NCBI GenBank assembly: GCA_963210315.1
Contig: OY723278.1
Span: forward strand, 372,001-436,000
DNA from: Rhynchopus euleeides
Taxonomy: Eukaryota > Euglenozoa > Diplonemea > Diplonemida > Diplonemidae
Length of the DNA stretch: 64,000 nucleotides
Reading direction: 5' to 3'
A program made the translations under genes and the position numbers. The notes beneath the pieces were generated by a model. It was not told where the DNA came from. It saw only the letters and a program-made list of their open reading frames with translations, and did no database searches. Below, one piece after another: positions 34,145-43,665 of this stretch; positions within the stretch are counted from its first letter, which is position 1, and every line of letters begins with the position of its first letter.

Positions 34145-36026
34145 CTTGCCTGCGGCTTAAACGCCCTTTGCCACAAAGAGGGGGGAAGGGTGGGCAAAGA
34201 AGAAAGGGCGCGGGAGAGTGGGTGGGGGTTTGGTTGGTTGAAGTAGGATACGGAAGGATGTTCAGCTTGGGGTGTGCAACAAATAAAGCACGATGTGTCT
34301 TGTCACGCCAGCAATAAAAAGGGTCCCTCGGGATGGGGGAATGGCCTTGTTTGCTTGTTGGAGAGTATGCGCGACACACAAAGGATGCGTTGCCTGTCGG
34401 ATGTGTGGTGCATGTGTGTGTGGTGTGAGTGAGGTGATCGGTGTGATTACTCTGTGGGGCCCCTTCGCTCAGAAACGCAGACCAGCGAGCCTCTCAAACC
34501 TCTCAAAACCTCTCAAAAGAGGATGACAAACTTGACACACTTTTGACACACAGCGAAGGCCCCTGACACAACTCCAAAAAAAACTGACATGGCCATCGGT
34601 GACCACATCATGGAGCGTTGCCCTGCTGCGCAGATAGGTCGACACTGCTCTGACGGAGGGTGGTTCGGCACGTGGCCCATGCTCCGCTGCTCGGGTCAGA
34701 GCCCATCTGCCGTTCCGCAATACGTCGCAGCAGATGTCCCACTCGAGTTGGAGATCAACTCCAGCGAATATCAAGCGCTGTGTTCAGGCTGTTACGAACA
34801 AGAATTATTGAAGCTTCCGCAGGGAGGCCAAGGCGCGAGCGCCACGACACAAAGTCAGGTGTTTGAGTTATCATCATCAAGCGCTTCCGCAGGCGCAGCC
34901 GCTGGAGGGTGGGATTCTGCTGGAAAGGGAAGGGCATTCGCTCCAATGCACTGCCGACTGGTGCATTTTCTGATGAATTGCCCCCATTTTACTGAGGATA
35001 ACGCGAAACTCTGCCCGAACTCCGGGTTGCCTTGCCGATTGGGAAAGACACCCCCCCCCCGAATAGCCTGACAACTACCAGAATCAATGCGACGAGGCGG
35101 GGCAGGGCGAGACGGAGGGGGCGGGTGGGGAGATCTGCATCCTACGTATGCGCGTTGCGTGTTTCGTTCAACTTCCCTGCCACCCCCCCCACCCCCACTT
35201 CTTCGCCACCCCCGCCCCCGACGCACACACAAACACAAACACCCGCCAGCACACGCACACCCTTTTTTGCTTCCACGATCCTCCAGAATCCAAAACCTCC
35301 CACACCCCCAAGTTGACACTTCCGTGGTGCAAGGTGGAACACCACTACACCTGCAACAGACAGCACTCATCCGCCGCTGTGCCCTTCTCCACATACACAT
35401 GGAGAAAGATGCAGAAGGGGGGGTGGGGGGTCGGGGTGAGTGCGGGATCCCGAGACCAAGACACCCGCTGTGTGGCCCCACATCTCGCAAGGGGGTTATC
35501 TAATGCGAGCCGCGCCCTGCGCTCGCCGCAGCCGCGCGCACTATTGTTTTGAGGGAAACCCCATAAGGAGCAAACACACCACCCCTGTTCATCCTGATGC
35601 CGTGACACTTTGCCCGTCGGTGGACCACCAGGAGGGGAGGGGCGAGGGACAAGGGACCCGGTGTGAGGCACTTGGGTGGGGCGAGGGTGGGTTTTGATGC
35701 GATACCCGAGTGTGGAGAGACCTTCGCTGTTCCGGCAATTTTCTTCGGCAAAAAGTTTCGGCGTTTCTCCTCTGCGGAGGAGGAAAAACACCAAAAAGTA
35801 CACCGTTTATGGCACCGTGGCGAAGACCCCATGTCTCCACAGCACCTGCACCCCTCCGTTGCCCTGTCTACGGACAAGCCACTGGAGGAGGAGGGGGGGT
35901 TGGGTGAGGCACACAAGGCGAGCTGCCTTCAATCGCGCCTTCAACACCTTCAGGGCGTGAGTGTGCCGTGCATGGCGCAACGCAACGCTGACACATCCCC
36001 CAAAGCTGCCCCCCGGATGGCCCTTG
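34145..36026. other. Intergenic spacer between the small ORF and ERGIC3
   Basis: A plus-strand frame at 34589-35071 (160 aa, with two Cys-rich patches) could be a small gene, but it opposes the direction of all host genes and has no domain (confidence about 0.2). The rest is C/G-run-rich. Confidence 0.45.
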
Positions 36027-39000
36027 TTAGATGGGCCTGCTGCAGTGTTGCAGGCCTAGTCGAACTTCCCTGCAAGGCGCTGGTGCCCGTGGAACAGCTG
36101 TCGAGGGGGGGGGAGGTGTGAGGGTGTGTGCAGTGGAGGGTGGGGCATTAGAGTTCGCCTTGGTGTGATCTGCAGAACACCAAAACTAATGCAAGACTGG
36201 GTGAGTCAATGAGAGAGAGAAGGGGCAGCAACGACACTGCTGGCGGTGAACAAAAAAAGCCCCCCCCGGATGGACGTGTGTCTTCTTCCAACACTTTTCG
36301 TGAGTAGGTGCGTGTGGCGTGGCGGGTGGGGGCATGTACATACCATGGAGTCGACGAGCCCTGCCACCGTGAACACGCCCCCCACCGCTGCGCAGAGCGA
36401 TGTCAGGAAGTGCAGCAGGGACTTGTGGGGGTACGTCTCCCGGATGTGCACCTTCACAGGCGACAGGTCGTACCGGAAGTACAGCCCAGGCCCCATGTCA
36501 GGGCTCAGCTTCTTGTTGACGTGCTCCGTCACAGCGTACTGGTTGGTCTCCACAACAGTGCCGTGCAGGCTTTCAAAGCGGGTGGGCACCACGTTGATGT
36601 GGTATTGATACAGCCCGTTGTCGCCTCCCGTGTGGATGCGCGCATCGAGCGGGTTCACCTGCGGCAAGCAATACAAGTGAAGGTTGCACACCAAACCCCC
36701 CATTGTTGTTGGGGGTTGGGGGGGGGGGCAGGCAGACAAGACATCAGACCCCCGGGGCAGAGGCTTAGCTTGGGGGGGGATACTCGGTCAGCTGACCGAG
36801 TTTCAGCCAAACCCGAAAAAAAACTCGGTCAGCCCAAAAAAAAAAGTATAAATTTCCGGGAAAAAAATCGGATTTTTTTTGGGGTGCAGCAGCACAGGAG
36901 GTGAAGCACGCGTGCGAGCGGAACGCGAACACCCCATTCTCTTTCTGTCCCGTATTCGTCGCTCGCCTAAGAGTAACGTCAGCAGTCTCGAATTCCGTCT
37001 CCCAGCAGTATCTCCTGGCGTTCCCTTTGCTCGGCTTTCAATGATTTTCAACACACCACCGCACACACACGCACATCTGCTGCAGGCACACGACTAGTAT
37101 CATGCCGGGTAAGAGATACGTGGCACCGGATGCGAAGCAGAGGTCCATCACGGGCTTCTTCTCCGCAGGCCGGAACGTCCGAAGGCGCGTGGAGTACTCC
37201 CGAACGGACGGCGAGGTCCCTGATCTCGCTGGCATCTCGCGAGTTAATTATCTCGAGAGATGCCGTAGGTACCCGGCCCAGGATGGGGCATTTGTCGGCT
37301 CCTACCGAGACTTCTTGGTCGCGCAGCTGACAATGCGAGGGTTTACCTCACAGCAGAACGCGCCGAACGAGTGCAAGCTCTCCCTCCTGCTTGCGTTTGA
37401 AGAGGCGCTGGCGGCCGACACCGCGCGTTCGAGGACGCTCGAGCACCTGCGGGAGGCAGCGCTCGCGGCCGAGGCGACGAGGCAGCGCGAGAAGCAGGAG
37501 GAAGCTGCGCGTGTGCAGCAGGAGAGGACTCGACAACAGCAAGCCGCTCTGCAGGAAGCAGCTGCCGATCCGACTGCCCTGGACGGCGCTGCTGTCCCTC
37601 CTGTGGTTATCGACATCGAGCGGGAGATGCAGGCTGAGGGATTGCGGGAGTCCCTGAATGACGCTATCGAGGAACAGCAGAAGCGAGCGACGACCACCTC
37701 AAACTTCGATCGCTCCGCCTTCAAGGGGCCAGCGAGGTACCCCCGCCTGCTTCGCCACGAGGTCCAGACTTACGTGGGGTTGCAGGCACCGACCCTCCGC
37801 GATCCAGAGATATTTTCTCCTGGGCCAGAAGAGTGGGCCTGCGTCCCGGACAGCTTCAGTCACAAGGCGTGGCTGCGTGGTGTGCTCGCCGAGCATGTCT
37901 GGCTCGAGTGTACTGCAGATGGGATTATCTGCAGGGCCTGCGCCAAATTTGAACGTCGAAAGTCCGTGCTGTCATCGCATCCCCTCCCATACGACGAGGT
38001 AAAGAAGCGCCTCAATGATCGAATCCGATCCCACACCGACACCGTCTCCCGCAACCATAACCAGCATTGGCAGACGTGGATGGGGCGCTGGATGAGGGAC
38101 CAGCAGTACGGAGCGGCTGGTGAGGTTCGCCACAACCTCGCCCTCGCAAACCAACGGCAGAAGGTCGTCGACGGGATCCTGAACACCCAGAAAGCGCCCT
38201 ATCACTTCACAGCTACAACCGCTCTGATAAATTTCCTTTTGTTTGTTGCGTTGACGCTTCTACACACAAAACCCTGAACTGATCACACCCTGAGCCTGAT
38301 GAAGGGTGGGGTTAGTGTATAGAGCACGTTTGGTTGCAGCTGTGGTGGGGCGCTTTCCGCTCACACGAGTGTGCTTAAGAACTGATCCACCTCATGCATC
38401 TCCTCCAACATGCATGTAAAAAAAACAATGCAAAGGAGTCAGTGGTGTCCGGGCAGGAGCGCTTGTGCATCTTCTCAGACGAGGCCCGAGTCTTCTACAA
38501 CAGGGCGTTCAACCTCACGAGCCCCACCATTCATAACGACATCCTGAGATGTATGGAGGAGACTCGTCGTGAAGAGATCCGGTCTGCTGTCCTCGCCTCA
38601 CCGTTCAACTCTGTCATGTTCGACGAGGCTACGGACAAGAAGCTCAGCCAGTACGCGTGCTACATACGGTACATTGGCGAACACGGCGCGGAGGAGGTGT
38701 TCTGGGACATCAAGCCGGAACCACAGCGAGACGTGACACTCGACCTGCCGCCCGCAGGTCACATTTCCCGCCATCTCCTCTCGCTGTACAGCTCGATGGG
38801 GGACGACCTGTGGCGGAAGAACAGGGGGATCGCGAGCGACGGCTGCAACCTGATGAGGGGGGAGCAGGGCGGGGTGCAGTTCTTTCTCCGGGGGTGGAAG
38901 AATCCCCATTCCTTCTGGGTGTGGTGTCAGGCGCACAGTCTGAATATCCAAGCAGTTACGACCGCAGATTCTCACCCTGCCGTTAGTGCCGCTTGCAATC

Positions 39001-41338
39001 TGATTCGAGACACGTTTGTTCAGTTCTACAGAGGCCACCGCACCAAGGCGCTCGCCAAACTGGACGAGGAGATAAAGAAGGCGTGCGAAGAGGTGGACCG
39101 GTTCGGCTTCTGGAGGGAACTTTCGGTCCCTGAAATAGGCGACACGCGCTGGGTGAGCCACGAACGTGGGGCGCGGACCATCACCCACATCCTCCCTGGC
39201 GTGCGCAAGGCCCTGGTCCACCTCAGCCAAGACGACACAGGCGAGCGGGTGCAACGCTTGGCAGCTGGCTACAACGACCCACTGCAGCTGTACGCGGTGT
39301 TCCTTCTTGCTGCGACATGCCCGATCCTGCGAAGCTTCAGTGCCTCTCTGCAGAGCACCAAATTCTGCTTCTCCGACATCGTGGGGCTCCGCGATTACTA
39401 CGTCACGAAGTTGGGGCAACTGAAGGACAGCACGGCAACGGCTCCCGGGGAGTTCATCGTGTACTGGGCGTGTTGGGAGGTTGTGGGCAAAGCCGGGGTG
39501 GCAAACGCGACGCTTGATTCATTCGCAACCTTTCATGATAACACTGCCCGGCCGTATCTTGCAGATCTCATCAGCAACCTCCAGAAGAACATGCACTCTG
39601 CCTCCGTTGTGCAGCATTATGCAGCGTATGACCCGCGAAGCGCAGCTTTCAAAGCATCGGTCGGGGATAACGGCAACATGGTGGGCACGCAGGTGCAGGA
39701 GGCTCTGGGCCACATCGCTGACCATTACATGGCACCTCTCCCGGGGATCACTGGCGCGTACCCTTGCCCGGACTTCAATGCCCCAGCAGCACACCCACCG
39801 AAGTGGGCACAGGCGCACAAGACTGCCCTTCTGCAGGAGTGCCCGGGTGTCTGTTCCGAGATTCGGAGGTTGGGCCTGCGTGATCTGCAGGAGGTTATTC
39901 AGCGGTTCACCTCGGGAAACCTCGCTCTCACGTACCCAGCAACATGCAAGCTACTCCAGCTTGCATCTATCCTTCCGCTGGGCACTGCTTCTGTTGAACG
40001 CTTGTTTTCCAAGCTCCGCCTTGTCTCCACCAGGCTTCGCCAACTGAGCAGCGAAAGCCTTGCAACTGTACTCTTTGTGGGTGTGGAATGTCGCGAAGAT
40101 TCACAGGGTATCCCCGAAGCCACTCTTGCGAGGTATATGGAAAAGTTCATGGAAGCACCAAGAAGGCTCTTTTTCAGCCCACTTCAGGACTACCTGCGCT
40201 GCCGGGACTGCATCCGCCACTGGCGGGAAACTGCCAATGCAGCACCTACAAAGGCAACAAAGCAAACCCAGGTTGAGGCTGCAGACCTGGTTGCTGAGCT
40301 GGTGTTCTAGATAAGAAGGGGGGGGGGGTGTGGGAAGGCGTGCGGGGGAAGAAGGGGAAAAGGTGGGGGGGGGGGGGGGGTGCGGGAAGGCAGCAACGTC
40401 GAATTCTGGGTGAACGGGGTGGTGGGGGCAAATCAACTGTGTGTGTACTGTGACCGAGTCTGACCGAGTTTCGGCCCCAACCCCAAAATCCAAGCTAAGC
40501 CCCTGGACCCCCCCCTGCCCAAAAAATAACGAACTGCACGCCATACCAGCCCGGGGAACTCCTGCCCAAACGACAGCTTGTTCACAACGTGGGAGATGTC
40601 GAAGTTGGGCGTATCCTTCTTCGCGCCGAACAGCTCCTCCAGGGTGAAGAGGCGCTGCCTCAGGAGGGACCTGCCAGGGGCGATGTGGATCTGCCCCGTG
40701 GTCTTCGTCACCAGGACGTGGCCCTCCACGCGGCAGCCCTCGTGCGACGTTGAGGCCATCTTCTTCTCCAGCCTCTGCCTAGCGCACTGCTCGATGGTGT
40801 CGAACAGCGTGAAGGGCCAGTGCTTCTTGTCGTACGCAAGCTTGACATCGAGGCAGGTGTTGCAGCACTGCCCCTCACGCTCCTCCGCCCCGAAGCAGGA
40901 CCCGCAGTACTTCGGGTCAGCGGTCTTCTTCGCCATGGCTGCGTCCTTCGAGTGGTCCTGGTCATGCCCGTGTTCATCGATCACCTCCAGTTTGGAGTGA
41001 ATCTCGTCACCCCCTGTGGACAGGCGTGTCTTCACGATGCTCCGCTCGATATGCGCCATGCTCTCGCCAAATCCGTCCAGCGCATCGATGTTCAGCACCG
41101 CACACGGGATCTTGTCGAAGGTGATGTTGAGGTGGATAGCCAACTCACCCGTCACGTCTGTGTCCACGAGGATCTGGTGTCGCCGCTCGATGTGCCCCAG
41201 CATGCTGACCTCCCCGATGACGATCGTCGCAATCACAATGGTGCTGATCACCGAGATGATGGCACCGACAACCCAGCGCTCCTTGAAGTCATCCAGCGTC
41301 TTGGGATACGCATCGAAAGATTTAAACGCGTCGAGCAT
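36027..41338 (-). CDS. ERGIC3: ERGIC3/Erv46-type cargo receptor, three exons
   Basis: Exons: 41338-40547, 36658-36340 and 36169-36027, giving 417 residues against 383 in human. Exon 1 starts MLDAFKSFDAYPKTLDDF, has a transmembrane helix at residues about 18-40, the lumenal domain and the family CxxC motifs (YCGSCFGAE, CCNTCLDV). Exon 2 starts VNPLDARIHTGG and carries the second transmembrane helix (SLCAAVGGVFTVAGLVDSMV). The exon 2/3 junction restores VYHTK, matching the VYH/IYH of the family. Donors are GTATGG and GTACAT; acceptors end GCAG and TGCAG. The protein cycles between ER and Golgi with ERGIC2/Erv41 and binds cargo. Its C-terminal tail here is unusually proline-rich and lacks the usual lysine-rich end, so a further exon is possible. 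Intron 1 (3888 bp) contains a hAT transposon; intron 2 is 170 bp. Confidence 0.9.
37102..38277 (+). CDS. hAT-3 transposase, N-terminal part
   Basis: The ATG at 37102 opens MPGKRYVAPDAK. Residues 13-20 (QRSITGFF) fit the canonical PCNA-interacting PIP box QxxIxxFF. Residues about 110-160 are a charged coiled coil rich in Arg/Gln/Ala. A zinc-finger-like block with WLECTADGIICRACAKF and two later histidines lies near residues 270-320, resembling TTF/BED-type fingers of hAT enzymes. The reading frame leaves the transposase at about codon 363, where a fold-back element begins (38188), and stops 28 codons later within it. Confidence 0.75.
   Translation: MPGKRYVAPDAKQRSITGFFSAGRNVRRRVEYSRTDGEVPDLAGISRVNYLERCRRYPAQDGAFVGSYRDFLVAQLTMRGFTSQQNAPNECKLSLLLAFEEALAADTARSRTLEHLREAALAAEATRQREKQEEAARVQQERTRQQQAALQEAAADPTALDGAAVPPVVIDIEREMQAEGLRESLNDAIEEQQKRATTTSNFDRSAFKGPARYPRLLRHEVQTYVGLQAPTLRDPEIFSPGPEEWACVPDSFSHKAWLRGVLAEHVWLECTADGIICRACAKFERRKSVLSSHPLPYDEVKKRLNDRIRSHTDTVSRNHNQHWQTWMGRWMRDQQYGAAGEVRHNLALANQRQKVVDGILNTQKAPYHFTATTALINFLLFVALTLLHTKP
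38187..38378. mobile_element. Fold-back (MITE-like) insertion splitting the transposase
   Basis: The segment from CCAGAAAGCGCCC to GTGCTTAA recurs at 46404-46601 with about 90-95% identity. It folds as nested stems: AAAGCGCCCTATCAC pairs with the end near GGGCGCTTT, GCTTCTACACAC pairs with GTGTATAGAGC, and CACCCT pairs with AGGGTG. It ends with an in-frame TAA before the second transposase ORF. Confidence 0.75.
38394..40310 (+). CDS. hAT-3 transposase, catalytic and dimerisation part (638 aa)
   Basis: The ORF restarts downstream of the fold-back insertion; the first Met (MHLLQHACKK) is probably not an original start. It carries the hAT core: FDEATDKK (first Asp), IASDGCNLMRGE (second Asp), WCQAHSLNIQ (CxxH), GDTRWVSHERG and the C-terminal dimerisation block LGTASVERLFSKLRL. 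All catalytic-looking residues are present. The two ORFs are in different frames, and removal of about 188-191 bp would join them, so this copy is probably a recently broken transposase. Splicing of the insertion is not supported by GT-AG ends. Confidence 0.8.
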   Translation: MHLLQHACKKNNAKESVVSGQERLCIFSDEARVFYNRAFNLTSPTIHNDILRCMEETRREEIRSAVLASPFNSVMFDEATDKKLSQYACYIRYIGEHGAEEVFWDIKPEPQRDVTLDLPPAGHISRHLLSLYSSMGDDLWRKNRGIASDGCNLMRGEQGGVQFFLRGWKNPHSFWVWCQAHSLNIQAVTTADSHPAVSAACNLIRDTFVQFYRGHRTKALAKLDEEIKKACEEVDRFGFWRELSVPEIGDTRWVSHERGARTITHILPGVRKALVHLSQDDTGERVQRLAAGYNDPLQLYAVFLLAATCPILRSFSASLQSTKFCFSDIVGLRDYYVTKLGQLKDSTATAPGEFIVYWACWEVVGKAGVANATLDSFATFHDNTARPYLADLISNLQKNMHSASVVQHYAAYDPRSAAFKASVGDNGNMVGTQVQEALGHIADHYMAPLPGITGAYPCPDFNAPAAHPPKWAQAHKTALLQECPGVCSEIRRLGLRDLQEVIQRFTSGNLALTYPATCKLLQLASILPLGTASVERLFSKLRLVSTRLRQLSSESLATVLFVGVECREDSQGIPEATLARYMEKFMEAPRRLFFSPLQDYLRCRDCIRHWRETANAAPTKATKQTQVEAADLVAELVF

Positions 41339-42876
41339 TTTCCCCCCCAACCCCCCCGACGCACCCTCGCGCCCTGCTGTGTGGTGTGTCCGGGGCAGTT
41401 CAGCTGAGGACCGCAATACAACAGGTCCGATGGAATCCAGACTGCAAGGAACATATGTTGAGTGCCGTGGCCTCCGCCGTGGCGGCTGGGGGCTCCGCCC
41501 CCCAGACCCCTCCAGCAACAACTGTGGGGCAACAGTTCCGGACTTTGTTGAGCGCACACTAAAAAAGACGAAGACAGGGGGGTGTCAGGAGGTTGCGCCG
41601 AATCAGGCTGGCGACACGGGTGACACCGGGGGTAAGGCGGCGTCGGTAGCACTGGAAGATGGAGAGGAGCGGGGGGGCGCATGGGGTGGGGGGAAGTGGG
41701 TGGGGGTGCGGTGGTGTGAGTCCCTTGCCCAAGGCGAAGTCGTACGTCGAGCTGGGGGATGCAGAGGTGCATGAACCGCGCACACCAGAACCGTTTGGTG
41801 TAGGCACGAATCCTGCATCCCCACAACACACCCGACACCTCCGTCTGCCGGGGCAGTGACAGTACTGTCGTCACCGAAGTCGACATGGTGGACACATGGT
41901 GGAGAACACCCACGCTCGCGTGGTGTGGTGAAGAAATCAGTGTACGCATTCTGCCCACAGGCGGGCATGCGCTGGGAACACAAGGGCTAGAGCAGGCTGG
42001 CTTCCCACGGAAGAGCCTGAGGGCACGTATCAGGAGGGCACACCCCACCTGCCTGGGGTGTTGGAGGGTCTGTTCCAAAACAGGAAATCACAAAAAAAAA
42101 TGCGGTTTTCCCTGAAAATAGGGGATGGAACAGACCCGCCAACACCCCAGTGACCCGTTCAAACAACAAACACCCAATGCAGTGCCCCAGCACTTGAGTG
42201 GAGGGGCTTTGCCCCACTTAGGATGATAGAAGATGGGGGCCTTCTTCGCTCTGTGCCACTGTGTGTCAAACTGTGTCACTTTGCAGCCAGTTTTGTGAGG
42301 CGCTTCGTCTTTCCTCACTCTTCTGCACTTCTGAGCGAAGCCCCCGATGAGAACAGGATCGGGTGGAGGGGAGTGGGGAACGTCACGACTTTAATGTCCT
42401 GAAGTGGTGGTCATCCGAGCTGATTGACTGGCTGGGTGGAGAACGCACTCCTTAAGCAGGTATGTACAGATACGGAATGATTTGATTCGCTGCGACACAC
42501 CTCATTCAACTCTATCTTCTCTGATCTGCCGTCAATCCACGTTCTGTACTTCAGGCAGGTCATGCGAGGCGCCGCACACAGGGGTGGGGTGAGAGAGGGG
42601 GTTGTGTTCACTGGATGCGTGGAAGATGCAAGCAAGTGGAAGGTTCCCGAAGTGTATCAGGAGTGTTGATGCAAAAGGGTGTGATGTGGTGATGAAGAAG
42701 ACTCCGATGCCAGGAACAGGAAGTCCCCTTCGTGAATCACCACGCCACCCCACTCCACTAAACACACAACACACAGCAGCAGTGCAGAAGACACCAACGG
42801 CAAGCACTGTGTGCGCTTGACGCGATGAAATGTATTGCTGCTCGTTCAAACAACAAAAACAACAGAAGGACAAGAA
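41339..42876. other. Spacer upstream of ERGIC3
   Basis: Contains an inverted copy of the G/C hairpin repeat (41464-41510), G-runs, and at about 42235-42360 a copy of a dispersed repeat with CTTCTGAGCGAAGCCCC. No gene is supported. The ERGIC3 frame extends upstream to 41557 but that part is repeat sequence. Confidence 0.5.
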
Positions 42877-43647
42877 CAGGGTAAAAGATAGGGTTCCGGG
42901 CTGCGCGCCGAAAACCGGGGGTAATCGGGGGTAAAATTTCGGCCATTTCCCCAAATGGAAGTTTTTTCCCTTCCCACAACACCCCACCCCAGCAGGGTGG
43001 CTCCTCTGCGGGTGACTGACTTCGCCGCCCCTGCCAGGTCCGAGAGGAGCGCGCTCCTTCTTGGCGTCAACGCGAAGGAGCCAGTCGATGAGGAAGGCGT
43101 TCTTGAGAGCATGGTGGTGTTGAAAGCACCGCAGGTTGCCCTTGCGGACTTGGTTCTGGACATGCACAGGCCACAGGGGTGTCTGGGGGGCGAAGCCCCC
43201 CAGCCGCCGGAGGCCACGGTAGTGAGTATCTGTTCATCTGGCATACGATCCTGCCTCCCGAGGGCGGTCTGTATTCCATTCCCTGATGTTACCCCAAAGG
43301 GTTTGGGGTGACTAAAGACAGGCATACGGCACAGGGGGGTCTGGGGGGCGGAGCCCCCCAGCCGCCGGAGGCCACGGTAGTGAACAGCTGATTCTGCTCC
43401 ATCGTCGCACGCCGCATGTAGTCAACGTGCACCTTGTGCTCAACAGGTTCGTCGGGCTAACGCCTGGGGCGGGCACTGCGCTCTTGGCCCCGGCCTCCTC
43501 TGGCCAAAAAGTACCCTGGAATAGTACCCGGACAGAATCTCAGGAAAATCCCGGTGGAAAAAAAAAAGAGGCACCCCCGGTTTTTCGGGGCAAAATCTCA
43601 AAAACCGGGGCTAAGCCCCGTTTTTCATAACAGTATCTTAAACACTG
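42877..43647. mobile_element. hAT-type MITE, copy 2 (771 bp)
   Basis: Same sequence and orientation as 26657-27428. Perfect 8-bp target duplication GACAAGAA (42869-42876 and 43648-43655). It ends 18 bp downstream of the stop codon of the WD40 gene, so it probably supplies part of that gene's 3' UTR or polyadenylation region. Confidence 0.93.
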
Positions 43648-43665
43648 GACAAGAAGGACGAGAGC

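Larger units (their letters stand above)
36758..40505 (+). mobile_element. Full-length hAT transposon (hAT-3) inside ERGIC3 intron 1
   Basis: TIRs CAGAGGCTTAGCTTGG (left) and CAGGGGCTTAGCTTGG (right, inverted), with subterminal repeats of ACTCGGTCAG. Flanking GACCCCC (36747-36753 and 40506-40512) may be an imperfect target duplication, since four extra G lie between it and the left tip. The element is antisense to the host gene and makes up all but about 140 bp of the intron. Its transposase gene is split by a fold-back insertion. Confidence 0.88.

Noticed and set aside
36340..36346. Alternative ERGIC3 exon 2 donor at GTATGT (36343)
   Set aside because: It shifts exon 3 out of the family pattern; the GTACAT donor three bases on gives VYHTK, matching the conserved tail.
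38290..38310. CTGATGA inside the fold-back element as a hammerhead ribozyme core
   Set aside because: No GAAA box or third helix at the required spacing.
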